Source of the DNA: Pseudomonas sp.
GTDB taxonomy: Bacteria; Pseudomonadota; Gammaproteobacteria; Pseudomonadales; Pseudomonadaceae
Assembly: GCA_007713455.1 (NCBI GenBank)
Contig: VMRT01000007.1
Location: 124,001-188,000 of the forward strand
Length of the DNA: 64,000 nt
Direction: 5' to 3'
The notes beneath the pieces were generated by a model. The model saw only the letters and a list, made by a program, of their open reading frames with translations, was not told the origin of the DNA and made no database searches. The stretch's first letter is position 1. Each line of letters opens with the position of its first letter. Position numbers and translations under genes: made by a program. Positions 30,264 through 40,459 of this stretch are shown piece after piece.

Positions 30264-31513
30264 TTGGCTTCTCCGTAAGCGAAGTGCAGGCGCGCAGCCG
30301 CGATGGCTACCAGACCCTGCAGGTCGATGTGTTCAAGGCGGGTCTCGATCAGCTCGTTGCGCGCTGCCAGCACCGTTTCAAGCTCGCTGGTCCCGGCGCG
30401 ATAGCCGGCCATCGCCAGCTCCACCTTTTCCTCACCCAGCAGCAGCAGCACCTCTGCGTTGCGTTCAAGTGCGCGCTGCAAGCGATCCAGCTCGGCCAGC
30501 TCGACGTCCAGCCGCTCCACGAATTCGCGCGTCATGGCTTCGCGTTCGGCTTCCAGTTGTTCAAGCTCGGCGTAGCGGGCGGCGATCCGCGGGTTCTGCC
30601 GCGAGCGCTGAAACACCGGCAGGTCGAAACTGAACTGCAGGTTGACCATGTCGCCGTACTCGCGACCGCGCTTGAGGTAACTGACCTCCCAGCTCCAGTC
30701 GACCTGTTTCTCGGCGGTCGCCTCACGGATGCGTGCCTGCGCCACCTGGGTCATCGGCGCATAGGCGGTCAGTTGCGGGTGCTGGCCGATCCGCTGCGCC
30801 AGTTGTTCGGGGGCAATGGTCCAGCGCGGCGGTTCGCCGAACAGCCGTCGATTGCCATCGCTGCCAACCCAGCGCACCAGCGCCGCGCGTGCCTGGCGGC
30901 GCTGCTGCTCCAGTTCGTCCTGGCGATCAGCCAATAACGCCGCCTGTTGCTTCGCCGCGACGCTGTCGGTCAGCTGCCCTCGCCCGCCGGCGGTACGCGC
31001 CCGAATTGCTTCGGCGAGCAGGCGGTTCTCCTCGAACAACTGGTCGAACAGCCGAATCTTGCGTTCCACCGCGTGGGTGGCGATCCACGCCTGGGCAGTC
31101 GCCAGGCGCACCCTGAGGGTTTCCACCTCGCGCGAGGCGCCAGCGCTCTGGACAGACGCCTGCGCAACATCGCTGCGTGCCTTGCGCTTGTCGCGGTTCG
31201 GAACTTCCTGCATGAGGCCAACCATGCGCATGGTCATGCCGTCCTCATCGAGGCTCCAGCGCTCAGCTCCCTCAATCGGCACGTTCTGCAGGCCCAGCAG
31301 CAGTTTCGGGTCGGGCAGCTCGCCCGCAGCGACGGCTTCGCTACGCGCGGCTTGCAGCCTCGATGCCTCGGCACGTAGCGACGGCGCCTGCTGTTGCGCG
31401 AGGCTCAGGGCATCGTCGAATGTCAGCCCGGTGGCTGCGCCGGGCAGGCCGAACGCGGCGACAAAAACCACGCCCGCGAACGGCCGGTATTTCCCTATCA
31501 ATCGGGAGATCAT
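30260..31513 (-). CDS. cusC: TolC-family outer-membrane factor of the copper efflux system
   Basis: A 417-residue TolC/CusC-type protein with an N-terminal signal peptide (ending about PGAATG-LTFDDAL) and two long-helix repeats (LSLAQQQAPSLRAEASRLQAA; then RIAARYAELEQLEAEREAM). It forms the exit duct of the tripartite pump with the adaptor and RND pump encoded downstream. I chose the ATG at 31513 (MISRLIGK), since the 13-residue upstream extension would precede the signal peptide. Confidence 0.88.
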   Translation of the reverse strand: MISRLIGKYRPFAGVVFVAAFGLPGAATGLTFDDALSLAQQQAPSLRAEASRLQAARSEAVAAGELPDPKLLLGLQNVPIEGAERWSLDEDGMTMRMVGLMQEVPNRDKRKARSDVAQASVQSAGASREVETLRVRLATAQAWIATHAVERKIRLFDQLFEENRLLAEAIRARTAGGRGQLTDSVAAKQQAALLADRQDELEQQRRQARAALVRWVGSDGNRRLFGEPPRWTIAPEQLAQRIGQHPQLTAYAPMTQVAQARIREATAEKQVDWSWEVSYLKRGREYGDMVNLQFSFDLPVFQRSRQNPRIAARYAELEQLEAEREAMTREFVERLDVELAELDRLQRALERNAEVLLLLGEEKVELAMAGYRAGTSELETVLAARNELIETRLEHIDLQGLVAIAAARLHFAYGEAK

Positions 31514-31604
31514 GGATTGGATTCCTCGGTTTCCTGCATACCGCAACGGCATGCCTACAGCGCCTCAACGCATGAGCGTGGGGCGAGTCAGGTCAGCGAT
31601 GGAA

Positions 31605-31949
31605 TCAGTAACGCGGAGGGCGCCAGACGTCGGCGTTGGAGCGGGCGGGAAAGAACTCGGGGTAATGAACTGCGAGTTGCGGCAGCGAGGCGGTCAGATG
31701 CGGCTGCGCTATGCCCGCCTGCAACATGCTGCCGGTCTTGCACTGGTGGCCGCTTTCACACAGTGGATTGCCCTCGTGCGAATGCGCATCCTCTTCCTGA
31801 GCTTCAGCCTGGTGTGCGAGATGCCCCGAGCTCTCCATGTCGCTTTGCATCTGGCACGGTTCTGCGCTCTGTTCGAGCGCAGCCATGCTGCTCACGGGGA
31901 GCGCGAGGCTGATCAACAGGACGAGTAGCAGACGCAGATGGGCTTTCAT
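31605..31949 (-). CDS. Small periplasmic His/Met/Cys-containing protein upstream of cusCBA
   Basis: A 114-residue protein with a signal peptide (MKAHLRLLLVLLISLALPVSSMA). The mature part has potential metal ligands (CQMQSDMESSGHLAHQ, then DAHSHEGNPLCESGHQCKTG). It sits first in the likely operon and may bind copper in the periplasm, as small CzcI/CopG-like proteins do. I cannot place it in a family with certainty. Confidence 0.65.
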   Translation of the reverse strand: MKAHLRLLLVLLISLALPVSSMAALEQSAEPCQMQSDMESSGHLAHQAEAQEEDAHSHEGNPLCESGHQCKTGSMLQAGIAQPHLTASLPQLAVHYPEFFPARSNADVWRPPRY

Positions 31950-32000
31950 GGAGAGGAGTCTAGCCGAGCCGGCGCCCGGTAAAACTTGATCCAGATCGTG

Positions 32001-33707
32001 TCAGCCCGAATCCTGTCCGCCGCCATTGCCATTGCCATTGCCGGCGAGCAGATGGCTGAGCACCGAACGCATCTTGCCGGGCTTGACCGGTTTGTTCAGC
32101 ACCGGCACGCCGCAGCCCTGCAGCTGCTGGCGGCACTGGTCGCTGCGATCGGCAGTGATCATCACCACCGGCAGCGCCTGGTTGAAGCGTCCGCGCACCG
32201 CGAGCACGACGTCCCAGCCGGTCAGCCCGTGATCCAGGTGGTAATCGGCGAGGATCGCGTCCGGCGCGACTCCATCGAGCGCCGTCATTGCGCTTTGCTC
32301 GTCGGTGGCAGTCACCACCGTGCAGCCCCACTGTTCGAGCAAGGCAGCCATGCTCAGCAGGATGCTCTCCTCGTTGTCGATCACCAGCAGGCGCCGCCCG
32401 GGCAGCGGATCGCCCAGCTGCGGCACGACTGCCGGAGCCGCAACCCGCTCGCGGGGCATCGCTTCGGCCAGCGGCACGTCGATGCTGAACACCGAACCAC
32501 GTCCCGGTTTCGAGCGCACCAGCACCTGGTAGCCGAGCATGCTGGCGATACGGTCGACGATGGCCAGTCCCAGCCCTACTCCACTGCGTTTCGCGGATCG
32601 ACCGATCCCGAGCTGGTTGAATTCGAGAAAGATCGACTGCAGCTCCTCCTCAGGGATGCCCCGGCCGGTGTCCCAGACCTCGATACGCAGCGCCCCGGCG
32701 CGCATGCGCGCCCCCACCAGCACGCAGCCCTGGTCGGTATAACGGCAGGCATTGCTGAGGAAATTTCGCAAAATTCGCGTCAACAGGCGGAAATCGGTCT
32801 TGATGGCGACTCGCGGGATGTAGTGCTTCAACTGCAACCCTGCGGCAGCAGCGACCGACTGGAACTCCGACACCAGCGGTAGCAGGACATCGTCCAGCGA
32901 ATAGATATCGATATCCGGTTTGATCGCGGCCTGATCGAGCTTGGAGATGTCGAGCAGATCGGTCAGCAGGTCTTCGGCGCCTTCCAGGGCCTGGTGGGCC
33001 CGCTCGACCAGATGCAACTCGTTCTGCGGCAGTTTGCGTTCGCGCAAGGTCGAGATCAGCAGGCGCGCGGCGTTGAGCGGCTGCAGCAGGTCGTGGCTGG
33101 CTGCGGCGAGGTACTTGTCCTTGCTCAGGTTGGCGGCTTCCGCCGCATCGCGGGCCTCGCGCAGTTCACAGGTGCGCTCGGCGACGCGCTGTTCGAGCTC
33201 CTCGTTGAGCTGCAACAGGCGTAACTGCGCCAGCTTGCGCTCGGTCACGTCGGCGACGAAGCCTTCCACCAGCCCGTCCTCGTCCGGCTTGAGCAGCAGG
33301 TTCATGATCACGTAGATGGCGCTGCCATCCTTGCGGCGCAGGCGCGTCTCGTAGCCGAACAAGCCATGCTGCTGGCTCAGGGTATGCCGGATCTGCCGCA
33401 GCTCGTCCTCGCCGCCGATGAACAGATGATGGGACAGATCGGTCAGCGCCCACAGCGCCTCTTCCGGCGTTTCGTAATTGAGCATGCGCGCCAGGGCCGG
33501 GTTGGCGGCTCGAATGCCTTCATGGAGGCTGGCCTGGAAGATGCCATGCACGGCGTGCTCGAACAGCCATTTGTAGCGATTGCGCTCCCCTTCCAGCTCT
33601 TCCAGGCGCGCCACCAGTTCAGGGTAGTGACTCTTGCGTGCGGAATGGCTGCCGAAGCCGAGCAGTTGCGCCAGGGCCTGATGCTGGTCATCAGAGGGCT
33701 TCGGCAT
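32001..33707 (-). CDS. ercS: Hybrid sensor kinase of the ethanol-oxidation regulon (ErcS/NahK-like)
   Basis: A 568-residue soluble kinase. It has a short N-terminal coil, a PAS domain (about 45-155), a coiled coil, a histidine kinase core with AAASHDLLQPLNAARLL, ATPase boxes (NFLSNACRYTDQG; DTGRGIPEE; GVGLGLAIV), and a C-terminal receiver (ILADYHLDHG, LNKPVKPGK). No membrane segment is visible. In P. aeruginosa the same gene lies beside ercA and the pqq operon and affects ethanol oxidation; the name rests on this synteny. The last codons are a short in-frame hexanucleotide repeat. It overlaps ercA by 17 bases. Confidence 0.85.
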   Translation of the reverse strand: MPKPSDDQHQALAQLLGFGSHSARKSHYPELVARLEELEGERNRYKWLFEHAVHGIFQASLHEGIRAANPALARMLNYETPEEALWALTDLSHHLFIGGEDELRQIRHTLSQQHGLFGYETRLRRKDGSAIYVIMNLLLKPDEDGLVEGFVADVTERKLAQLRLLQLNEELEQRVAERTCELREARDAAEAANLSKDKYLAAASHDLLQPLNAARLLISTLRERKLPQNELHLVERAHQALEGAEDLLTDLLDISKLDQAAIKPDIDIYSLDDVLLPLVSEFQSVAAAAGLQLKHYIPRVAIKTDFRLLTRILRNFLSNACRYTDQGCVLVGARMRAGALRIEVWDTGRGIPEEELQSIFLEFNQLGIGRSAKRSGVGLGLAIVDRIASMLGYQVLVRSKPGRGSVFSIDVPLAEAMPRERVAAPAVVPQLGDPLPGRRLLVIDNEESILLSMAALLEQWGCTVVTATDEQSAMTALDGVAPDAILADYHLDHGLTGWDVVLAVRGRFNQALPVVMITADRSDQCRQQLQGCGVPVLNKPVKPGKMRSVLSHLLAGNGNGNGGGQDSG

Positions 33708-34854
33708 AGACGACCTCGACGTCCCGCTGCGTCGACGAGCGTGGATTGGTCAGGATGCAGGGGTCCTGCATCGCATGTTGCGACAGGAACGGAATATCGG
33801 AAAGGTTCACCCCGTGCAGGCTGAGCGTTTCGCGGAAGCCGATCTGCTGCTTGAGATCAATCAGATGCTGCACGAAGCGCTCGCGAACCTGACGGTGATT
33901 CAGCCCGCGCGAATCGATGCCCAACGTTTCAGCGACCTTGCGGTAGCGGTCCGGCGAGGCGTCGTAATTGAATGCGACGACATGTTCGACCAGCACGGCG
34001 TTGCAAACGCCATGGGGCAGATCGAGATAGCCGCCGAGGCTGTGGGACATGGCATGCACCGCACCGAGGATCGCGTTGGAAAACGCCAGCCCGGCCTGCA
34101 TGCTGCCGAGCATGATCTGCTCGCGCAGCGCGATATCCGCCGGATTGGCGATCATCTGCGCAAGATTGCCGTTGATCAGTCGCATGGCTTCCAGCGCGTG
34201 CGGGTCGGTCAGCGGCCCATGACCAGTCGACACGAATGCCTCGATGGCATGCACCAGCGCGTCAATGCCGGTACAGGCGGAAAGGAACGGGTCCATGCTC
34301 AGCGTGGTTTCCGGGTCGATCAGCGAGACATCCGGCACGGCTGCCTTGCTGACGATGGAGAACTTCATCCGCTCTTCCTGGTTGGAAATGATCACGAACT
34401 GCGAGACATCCGCTGAGGTACCGGCAGTCGTTGGAATCAGGATCAGCGGTGGGCTGGGCACGCGCAGCGTATCCACCCCTTCGAACTCATAGATATGGCG
34501 CCCATGCGCCGCGACGATGCCGATACCCTTCGCGCAGTCCATTGGGCTGCCACCGCCTACCGCGACGATCACGTTGCAGCCTTCGCTGCGATACAGCTCG
34601 GCGCCGAGCATCACCTCTTCGCAACGGGGATTGGGCGAAACGCCGGTGAACAAGCTGTGTTCGATGTTCTGCCGGTCGAGACTGGCCTGCACGTCAGCCA
34701 CCCAGCCTGCCTTCACGACGCCGGGGTCGGATACCACCAGCACCTTTCGCGCGCCGAAGTTGGCCGCACAGGTGCCGACACTGTGGCGACAGCCGGCACC
34801 GAAGATGATTTCTGGAGAGACGAACTTGCGCTGGAGGCTGATATTCGGGCTCAT
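33691..34854 (-). CDS. ercA: Iron-containing alcohol dehydrogenase ErcA
   Basis: A 387-residue group III (iron-containing) alcohol dehydrogenase. It has the NAD-binding GGGSPMDCAKG and the metal-binding His segments DALVHAIEA and HAMSHSLGGYLDLPHG. The P. aeruginosa orthologue next to pqqH influences the exa regulatory cascade. Its promoter region (34855-34963) is AT-rich. It overlaps ercS, so the two are co-expressed. Confidence 0.9.
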   Translation of the reverse strand: MSPNISLQRKFVSPEIIFGAGCRHSVGTCAANFGARKVLVVSDPGVVKAGWVADVQASLDRQNIEHSLFTGVSPNPRCEEVMLGAELYRSEGCNVIVAVGGGSPMDCAKGIGIVAAHGRHIYEFEGVDTLRVPSPPLILIPTTAGTSADVSQFVIISNQEERMKFSIVSKAAVPDVSLIDPETTLSMDPFLSACTGIDALVHAIEAFVSTGHGPLTDPHALEAMRLINGNLAQMIANPADIALREQIMLGSMQAGLAFSNAILGAVHAMSHSLGGYLDLPHGVCNAVLVEHVVAFNYDASPDRYRKVAETLGIDSRGLNHRQVRERFVQHLIDLKQQIGFRETLSLHGVNLSDIPFLSQHAMQDPCILTNPRSSTQRDVEVVYAEAL

Positions 34855-34963
34855 GACTACGGCCTTTTTTATTTTTTGTAACTAACGGGCGCAAGCCTAC
34901 TGCATTGATCAGGTAAAGCAATGCGTCAAATGGCTGGCCGCGCCACCCGTCCGGCGAAACGCG

Positions 34964-36901
34964 TCAGAGCAGCTGTTGGTAGAAGCGCAATTCCCCTTGC
35001 AGCGCATCCGCAAGGTTGGCTGCCTGTCGAAACCCGTGGCGCTCATCGGGGTACAGGCGGTACTCCACCTCGATGCCACGATCACGCAAGGCCACGACCA
35101 TCGATTCGGTCTGCTCAGGTAGCACCACCGCATCCTGCCCGCCCTGCAGGAAGATGACCGGCGCACCGATTCGGTCGGCATTGTGCAGAGGGGCGCGCTC
35201 CCGAAAGCGCTCCGGCACCTGCTGCGGATCGCCGATCAGCCAGTCGAGGTAATCGCCTTCGAACTTGTGCGTTACCCGCCGCAGCGCCAGCGGATCGCTA
35301 ACGCCGTACAGACTGGCACCGCCGCGAAACAGTGCTGTCGCAGCCAGCGCACTCAAGGCCGTGAAGCCACCGGCACTCGAGCCACGGATGAACAAGCGCT
35401 GCGGATCGACCGCGCCCTGCTCCACCAATGCCCGTGCGGCCTGGCAGGTGTCTTCCACATCGACAATGCCCCACTGCTCGCGCAATCGTTGTCGATAGGC
35501 CCGCCCGAAGCCGCTGCTCCCGCGATAGTTCACGTCGACCACGGCGAAGCCGCGCTGGGTCCAGTACTGAATGCGCGGATCGAATACCGGATAGCTCGCC
35601 GAAGTCGGCCCGCCATGGGCGAATACCACCAGCGGTGGCAAGGCCCCCGGCTCGCCGCGGCAGTTCGCATTGGCGGGTGGGTAAAAGAAAGCATGTGCGA
35701 CCTCGCCATCACCGGTCGGAAAGCACATGGACTGCGGGTGCGACAATTGACTGGCCGACAGCGGCTGCGCTCCGCCGGCGAGAATCTGCACCGCTCCACT
35801 GGCCCTTTCGATGGCAAGTACCGCTGGCGCTCGTTCCGGAGCGCCAGCGATACAGAATACGTGGGTCTGGCTGGCGGCCAGTTGGCGGCAACGGGTGAAG
35901 TCCTCAGCCAGTTGGCGCCGGCTGCCATCGGCAGCGTGCTCGAACAGCCAGCCATAACCATCGACCATATGCGTCAACAACAGGCCGCCACCAGCCAGTG
36001 GCAGGTAGCTGGTGGTGCCCAGTTGCCAGGGTGCCGGGGCACAATCGAAGTCCTGTGCCGTATCCGCCTCGCCGGGCGCCGTCAGCGAATGCCGATGCAG
36101 CTGGCCGTCTGCCTCATAGCAAGGCTGCCAGAAACCCAGACGGTCGCTGAGGCAGAACAGCCGGCCGTCGGAGGCGAAGCGTGGCTGTTGCAAGGACTCG
36201 CCTCCATCCGTGCCTGCCAAGCATTGCCTGTTGCCCCAACGCTCGTTAGGCAGGCGTTCAGCTGCGCACAGGCGCGACGAGGTCCAGGGCTGCTCGGGAC
36301 GATCCCATTCGATCCAAGCCAGCCGTGCACCGTCCGGACTGAGCACCGCAGCGGCATAGAAGTCGGCGCCCTCCACAACAACGCGACGCGCACCATCGAC
36401 CATGGAGATACTCACCAGACGATGCACGACGCCAACGGCCTCACGGGATTCCTCCAGCGCCAGAATCGCATCACTGACGGGATCATGTTGCAGATCGCCA
36501 TAACGGCGTTCAGGCGCCGCGGTCAGCGCGATTGGCGGCGCGGTCTCGGCGTCATCGGTCAGCTGCAAGTAGATCTGCTGATCTGCCTCGTTGACGAAGG
36601 CGATGCCCTGACCGGTCAGACAGAACGCGCCGCCGCCGTATTCATAGACGCGACTGCGTACCGAGAAGCCGTCCGGAGTCAGGCAGCGTGCGCTGCCGGC
36701 CTGCCAGAACCACAGCGTGCAGCGCCCTTGAACGGGGTCGTACTCGACCCAGAACAGCCCCCCGTGACCGGCCCGCAGCTCGGCATAGTCCTGGCTGGCG
36801 GCCGCGGCGGCCTCGGCGCTCCAGGCGCTGGGCCAGAAGCCATAGGGCAGCACCGCGGCGGATGGATGAAGCATTGACGAATCGTTGCGGGGCGATTTCA
36901 T
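34964..36901 (-). CDS. pqqH: S9-family (prolyl oligopeptidase-like) peptidase of the pqq operon
   Basis: A 645-residue protein: an N-terminal beta-propeller-like region and a C-terminal alpha/beta hydrolase with the nucleophile elbow [11 protein letters not shown], a downstream Asp ([13 protein letters not shown]) and His (DERHGFR). It starts within the pqqE stop codon (ATGA), so it is translationally coupled to PQQ synthesis. The gene is named pqqH in P. aeruginosa; a role in trimming the modified PqqA peptide is plausible but not shown. It could also serve the second PqqA-like peptide encoded at 43750. Confidence 0.85.
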   Translation of the reverse strand: MKSPRNDSSMLHPSAAVLPYGFWPSAWSAEAAAAASQDYAELRAGHGGLFWVEYDPVQGRCTLWFWQAGSARCLTPDGFSVRSRVYEYGGGAFCLTGQGIAFVNEADQQIYLQLTDDAETAPPIALTAAPERRYGDLQHDPVSDAILALEESREAVGVVHRLVSISMVDGARRVVVEGADFYAAAVLSPDGARLAWIEWDRPEQPWTSSRLCAAERLPNERWGNRQCLAGTDGGESLQQPRFASDGRLFCLSDRLGFWQPCYEADGQLHRHSLTAPGEADTAQDFDCAPAPWQLGTTSYLPLAGGGLLLTHMVDGYGWLFEHAADGSRRQLAEDFTRCRQLAASQTHVFCIAGAPERAPAVLAIERASGAVQILAGGAQPLSASQLSHPQSMCFPTGDGEVAHAFFYPPANANCRGEPGALPPLVVFAHGGPTSASYPVFDPRIQYWTQRGFAVVDVNYRGSSGFGRAYRQRLREQWGIVDVEDTCQAARALVEQGAVDPQRLFIRGSSAGGFTALSALAATALFRGGASLYGVSDPLALRRVTHKFEGDYLDWLIGDPQQVPERFRERAPLHNADRIGAPVIFLQGGQDAVVLPEQTESMVVALRDRGIEVEYRLYPDERHGFRQAANLADALQGELRFYQQLL

Positions 36902-38052
36902 ACCTTGAGGATGAGCTTGGAAGCCTTCTCGTTACGATGCTGCAGCTGATCGAGCCCCAGCGCGCCGTGGTCTGCCTGATCGCGAGCCGCAAGTATCTTG
37001 CCGTGGTGCGCCGATTTGCTGCACACGGGATCGGCATTGGCGGCATCGCCGGTGAGCATGAAGGCCTGGCAACGGCAGCCGCCGAAGTCGCGTTCCTTCT
37101 CGTCGCAACTGCGGCAGGGTTCGGGCATCCAGTCGTAGCCGCGGAACTTGTTGAAGCCGAAGGAGTGTCGCCAGATGTGCTCGATGCTGTGCTCACGTAC
37201 GTTGGGGAATTCAACAGGCAGTTGGCGCGCACTGTGACAAGGCAACGCCGTGCCGTCCGGCGTGATATCGAGAAACAGGTTGCCCCAGCCGTTCATGCAG
37301 GCCTTCGGGCGTTCTTCGTAGTAATCGGGCGTGACGAAGATCAGCTTGCACGGATGGTTTTGGGCGGCGAGCTTGTCGCGCCACTCGTTGGTGATGCGCT
37401 CGGCACGTACCAGCTGTTCCTTGCTCGGCAGCAACCCGGCACGGTTCAGTTCCGCCCAGCCGTAGAACTGGCAGGTGGCGAGTTCGACAAAATCGGCTTC
37501 GAGCTCGATGCACAGCCGAATGATCTGGTCGATGTTGTCGATGTTGTGCCGGTGGGTGACGAAGTTGAGCACCATCGGGTAGCCGTGCTTCTTCACCGCT
37601 CTGGCCATTTCCAGTTTGTGAGCAAAGGCCTTCTTCGAGCCGGCGAGCAGGTTGTTCACTTCCTCGTCGGCAGCCTGGAAACTGATCTGGATATGGTCCA
37701 GGCCGGCCTCGGCGAAGCTGGCGATCTTCTCTTCGGTGAGGCCGATGCCGGATGTGATCAGGTTGGTGTAATAGCCGAGTCCCCGTGCCGCCTCGATCAA
37801 CTCGGCCAGGTCCTGGCGCACCAATGGTTCGCCGCCGGAAAAACCCAGCTGGGCCGCGCCCATCTCGCGTGCCTGGCGGAACACCTCGATCCACTCGGCG
37901 GTGCTCAGTTCTTCATGACTACGGGCGAAGTCCAGCGGATTGGAGCAGTAAGGGCACTGCAACGGGCAACGATAGGTCAGCTCCGCCAGCAGCCAGAGCG
38001 GCGGGCCGGGCTCGTAGCCGGGTTTAGCGAAGCTCGATCCAGAACCGTTCAA
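36898..38052 (-). CDS. pqqE: PQQ biosynthesis radical SAM enzyme PqqE
   Basis: A 384-residue radical SAM/SPASM enzyme that forms the Glu-Tyr carbon-carbon crosslink in PqqA. The SAM cluster is Cys29-X3-Cys33-X2-Cys36; the SPASM region has [16 protein letters not shown] and [20 protein letters not shown] assign TTG at 38052 as start: GGAGG sits six bases before it, inside the pqqD coding end, exactly as before the ATG of the second pqqE at 44144. In-frame upstream ATG codons lack such a site. It overlaps pqqD by 29 bases and pqqH by 4. Confidence 0.94.
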   Translation of the reverse strand: MNGSGSSFAKPGYEPGPPLWLLAELTYRCPLQCPYCSNPLDFARSHEELSTAEWIEVFRQAREMGAAQLGFSGGEPLVRQDLAELIEAARGLGYYTNLITSGIGLTEEKIASFAEAGLDHIQISFQAADEEVNNLLAGSKKAFAHKLEMARAVKKHGYPMVLNFVTHRHNIDNIDQIIRLCIELEADFVELATCQFYGWAELNRAGLLPSKEQLVRAERITNEWRDKLAAQNHPCKLIFVTPDYYEERPKACMNGWGNLFLDITPDGTALPCHSARQLPVEFPNVREHSIEHIWRHSFGFNKFRGYDWMPEPCRSCDEKERDFGGCRCQAFMLTGDAANADPVCSKSAHHGKILAARDQADHGALGLDQLQHRNEKASKLILKV

Positions 38053-38302
38053 CGGCAACCTCCAGGAACGCAACGATATCTTCTTGAATCCCTTCGGCCT
38101 CGGGATAGCGAGCCTGCAGATCGGCAACGATCGCACCGACGCTACGCGTCCCGTCCACTTCGGTCAGCACCGCCGCAGCGCTCTCGTTGAGCTTGATCAT
38201 GCCTTCCGGGTATAGCAGCACATGGCAGTTCTGCGCGGGCTCCCACTGGAAGCGGAAACCACGGCGCAACGCTGGAATCTGGGTCAGTTGAATATCGCTC
38301 AT
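38024..38302 (-). CDS. pqqD: PqqA-binding chaperone PqqD
   Basis: A 92-residue peptide-recognition protein that presents PqqA to PqqE. The conserved core [28 protein letters not shown] is seen. Of three tandem ATG codons (38308, 38305, 38302) the last gives the usual family length and best spacing from GGCGAG. Confidence 0.93.
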   Translation of the reverse strand: MSDIQLTQIPALRRGFRFQWEPAQNCHVLLYPEGMIKLNESAAAVLTEVDGTRSVGAIVADLQARYPEAEGIQEDIVAFLEVAVERFWIELR

Positions 38303-38423
38303 CATCATTGTCTCGCCAGTGGGCAGGTTGCTGCCTGGCCACGTGGTCATGGTCGTCAGGCGGTCCACTCTACAGGGGCCGGATGCCTCATGGGTGGGCA
38401 GGATCTGCCCACGGAACGCGTGC

Positions 38424-39176
38424 CTACAGGCTGATGCCCTTGTGCCAGATACGCTCGCGGGTCACGGTGTGGTACGGCGGGCGATCCAGTTCGTAGGCCA
38501 TGCTCATGGCGTCGAGCATGCTCCAGAGCACGTCGAGTTTGAACTGCAGGATCTCCAGCATACGCTCCTGCGCCTCGCGGGTGCGGTAGTGCTCCAGGGT
38601 GATCCGCAGACCGTGCTCGACATCGCGGCGGGCTTCCTTCAGGCGCTTGCGGAAGTAGTCGTAGCCGGAGGCATCGATCCAAGGATAGTGCTGCGGCCAG
38701 CTATCGAGGCGCGACTGGTGAATCGTCGGGGCGAAGAGCTCGGTCAGCGAGCTGCTGGCGGCCTCCTGCCAGCTGGCGCGACGGGCGAAGTTGACGTAGG
38801 CATCCACGGCGAACCTCACACCGGGCAGCACCAGTTCCTGCGATAGCACCTGCTCGCGATCAAGGCCGACGGATTCGGCGAGTCGCAACCAGGCTTCGAT
38901 ACCACCCTCTTCCCCCGGCGCGCCGTCGTGATCGATGATGCGCTGGATCCACTCCCGACGGGTATCTCGGTCCGGGCAGTTGGCCATGATCGCCGCATCC
39001 TTCACCGGAATGCAGACCTGATAGTAGAAACGGTTGGCGACCCAGCCCTGAATCTGCTCGCGTGTCGCCTGCCCGGCGTACATGGCCCGGTGGAACGGGT
39101 GATGGATATGGTAGTACTCGCCCTTGGCGCGCAGCGCCTGTTCGAATTCCGCGGAGCTCATGGCTGGCAGGATCAT
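38424..39176 (-). CDS. pqqC: PQQ synthase PqqC
   Basis: A 250-residue cofactorless oxidase of the TenA-like fold that does the last ring closure and eight-electron oxidation to PQQ. Conserved segments include [24 protein letters not shown] and [13 protein letters not shown]. Length is exactly that of the family from the ATG at 39176; a longer reading adds a basic tail that overlaps the ribosome binding site. Confidence 0.95.
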   Translation of the reverse strand: MILPAMSSAEFEQALRAKGEYYHIHHPFHRAMYAGQATREQIQGWVANRFYYQVCIPVKDAAIMANCPDRDTRREWIQRIIDHDGAPGEEGGIEAWLRLAESVGLDREQVLSQELVLPGVRFAVDAYVNFARRASWQEAASSSLTELFAPTIHQSRLDSWPQHYPWIDASGYDYFRKRLKEARRDVEHGLRITLEHYRTREAQERMLEILQFKLDVLWSMLDAMSMAYELDRPPYHTVTRERIWHKGISL

Positions 39177-39252
39177 GGCAGTGTCTTTCCTTTTCTTATC
39201 GTTCCGATGTTCGTATCGCAGCACCAGGCGGCTGAAGGCCGCGATTCGGGTG

Positions 39253-40164
39253 CTATAGCTCGATGTTCATGCCATCGAAGGACACTTCGATTCCATGCTC
39301 GCCGAGGATTTCGCGTTCGACGGAATCTTCATCGAGGATCGGATTGGTGTTGTTGATGTGGATGAGGATCTTGCGAACCGCGGGCATGCCGTCGAGCACC
39401 TCGATCATGCCCCCCGGGCCGCTCTGCTGCAGGTGTCCCATCTCGCTGCCGAGCTTGGTGCCGACCTCGCGCACGAGCATTTCGTCATCACGCCACAGAG
39501 TGCCGTCGACCAGCAGGCAATCCGCCTGGCGCATGGTTTCCAGCAGTTCGTCGCTGACCTTGCCCAACCCCGGCGCATAGAACAGCGTGCCACCGGTTTT
39601 GCGGTCCTCGATCAGCAGGCCGATGTTGTCGCCGGGATGCGGGTCATTGCGGTGCGGCGAATATGGCGGCGCGGAGCTGCGCAACGGAATCGGCGTGATG
39701 TGCAGGTTCGGGCAACAGGGAATGGTGAAGCTGCCGGTCAGGGCGATGGGGTTCCATTTCAAGCCGCCGTTCCAGTGTTCGAGCATGTTGAACAGCGGGA
39801 ACCCGGTGGTCAGATCCTGATGGACCATCTCGGTGCACCAGACCTCATGCGGGCAACCTTCACGCAGGGTCAGCAGGCCGGTGGTGTGATCGATCTGGCT
39901 GTCCAGCAGAACGATGGCACCGATGGCGGTATCGCGTGGCGCACGGGCCGGCTGCAGCGTCGGGAACGACTCCAGCTGAGCGCGGATGTCCGGCGAGGCA
40001 TTACACAGAATCCAGTCGACACCGTTATCACTGATGGCGATCGACGACTGGGTACGCGCCTTCGCATTGAGCGTGCCGGCGCGCAGGCCGGCGCAGTTGG
40101 CGCAATTGCAGTTCCACTGCGGAAAACCGCCGCCCGCAGCGGAACCAAGAATACGGATGAACAT
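39253..40164 (-). CDS. pqqB: PQQ biosynthesis hydroxylase PqqB
   Basis: A 303-residue metallo-beta-lactamase-fold protein with the family start [17 protein letters not shown] and metal-site segments [13 protein letters not shown] and [14 protein letters not shown] HINNTNPIL. PqqB is thought to hydroxylate the Tyr-derived ring. The ATG at 40164 is the standard start. A GC-rich hairpin separates it from pqqA. Confidence 0.94.
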   Translation of the reverse strand: MFIRILGSAAGGGFPQWNCNCANCAGLRAGTLNAKARTQSSIAISDNGVDWILCNASPDIRAQLESFPTLQPARAPRDTAIGAIVLLDSQIDHTTGLLTLREGCPHEVWCTEMVHQDLTTGFPLFNMLEHWNGGLKWNPIALTGSFTIPCCPNLHITPIPLRSSAPPYSPHRNDPHPGDNIGLLIEDRKTGGTLFYAPGLGKVSDELLETMRQADCLLVDGTLWRDDEMLVREVGTKLGSEMGHLQQSGPGGMIEVLDGMPAVRKILIHINNTNPILDEDSVEREILGEHGIEVSFDGMNIEL

Positions 40165-40183
40165 GGACAGCCCCCAAAAGCGA

Positions 40184-40205
40184 AGCCCCGGCCGGAGCCG
40201 GGGCT
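40184..40205 (-). terminator. Stem-loop between pqqA and pqqB
   Basis: Perfect 9-bp stem AGCCCCGGC / GCCGGGGCT with a four-base loop, followed on the minus strand by TTCGCTTTT-like sequence. It probably acts as an attenuator that keeps the peptide transcript more abundant than the enzyme transcripts. Confidence 0.7.
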
Positions 40206-40212
40206 GATCGAT

Positions 40213-40284
40213 CAACGATTTGCGAAGTACATGGTGACTTCGAAACCAATACGCATGTCGGTGAAGGCGGGTTTAGTCCACATA
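40213..40284 (-). CDS. pqqA: PQQ precursor peptide PqqA
   Basis: A 23-residue ribosomal peptide: [19 protein letters not shown] then FANR. Glu15 and Tyr19 in EVTMY are the residues fused by PqqE. GAGGA lies about seven bases before the ATG. First gene of the minus-strand pqqABCDE-pqqH operon. Confidence 0.96.
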
Positions 40285-40340
40285 GGTCGGTCCTCTTTTT
40301 ATGGTGCCGGAAGATTCCGACAGCCCAATTAAGCCCCCTG

Positions 40341-40357
40341 TTCTGCCTCGAGCAGAA
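40341..40357. promoter_or_regulatory. Inverted repeat TTCTGC-CTCGA-GCAGAA upstream of pqqA
   Basis: Perfect 6-bp arms 57 bases upstream of the pqqA start. A similar but imperfect motif occurs between exaC and the second pqqA (43612-43630). It may bind an activator of the ethanol regulon; no other promoter element is clear in 40285-40459. Confidence 0.35.
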
Positions 40358-40459
40358 TGGTACTTTGGAAGGAGACAGCGCCGTGCCTTGGTAGTGCCCG
40401 ACAGACGGCTGTCATTGCTGCGTTTCGTTTACCAGCTAACGCCCGGCCTTGGTGCGCTG

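Noticed and set aside
35183..36877. A 564-codon open frame on the plus strand opposite pqqH
   Set aside because: Antisense shadow of an intact S9 peptidase gene with clear catalytic motifs.
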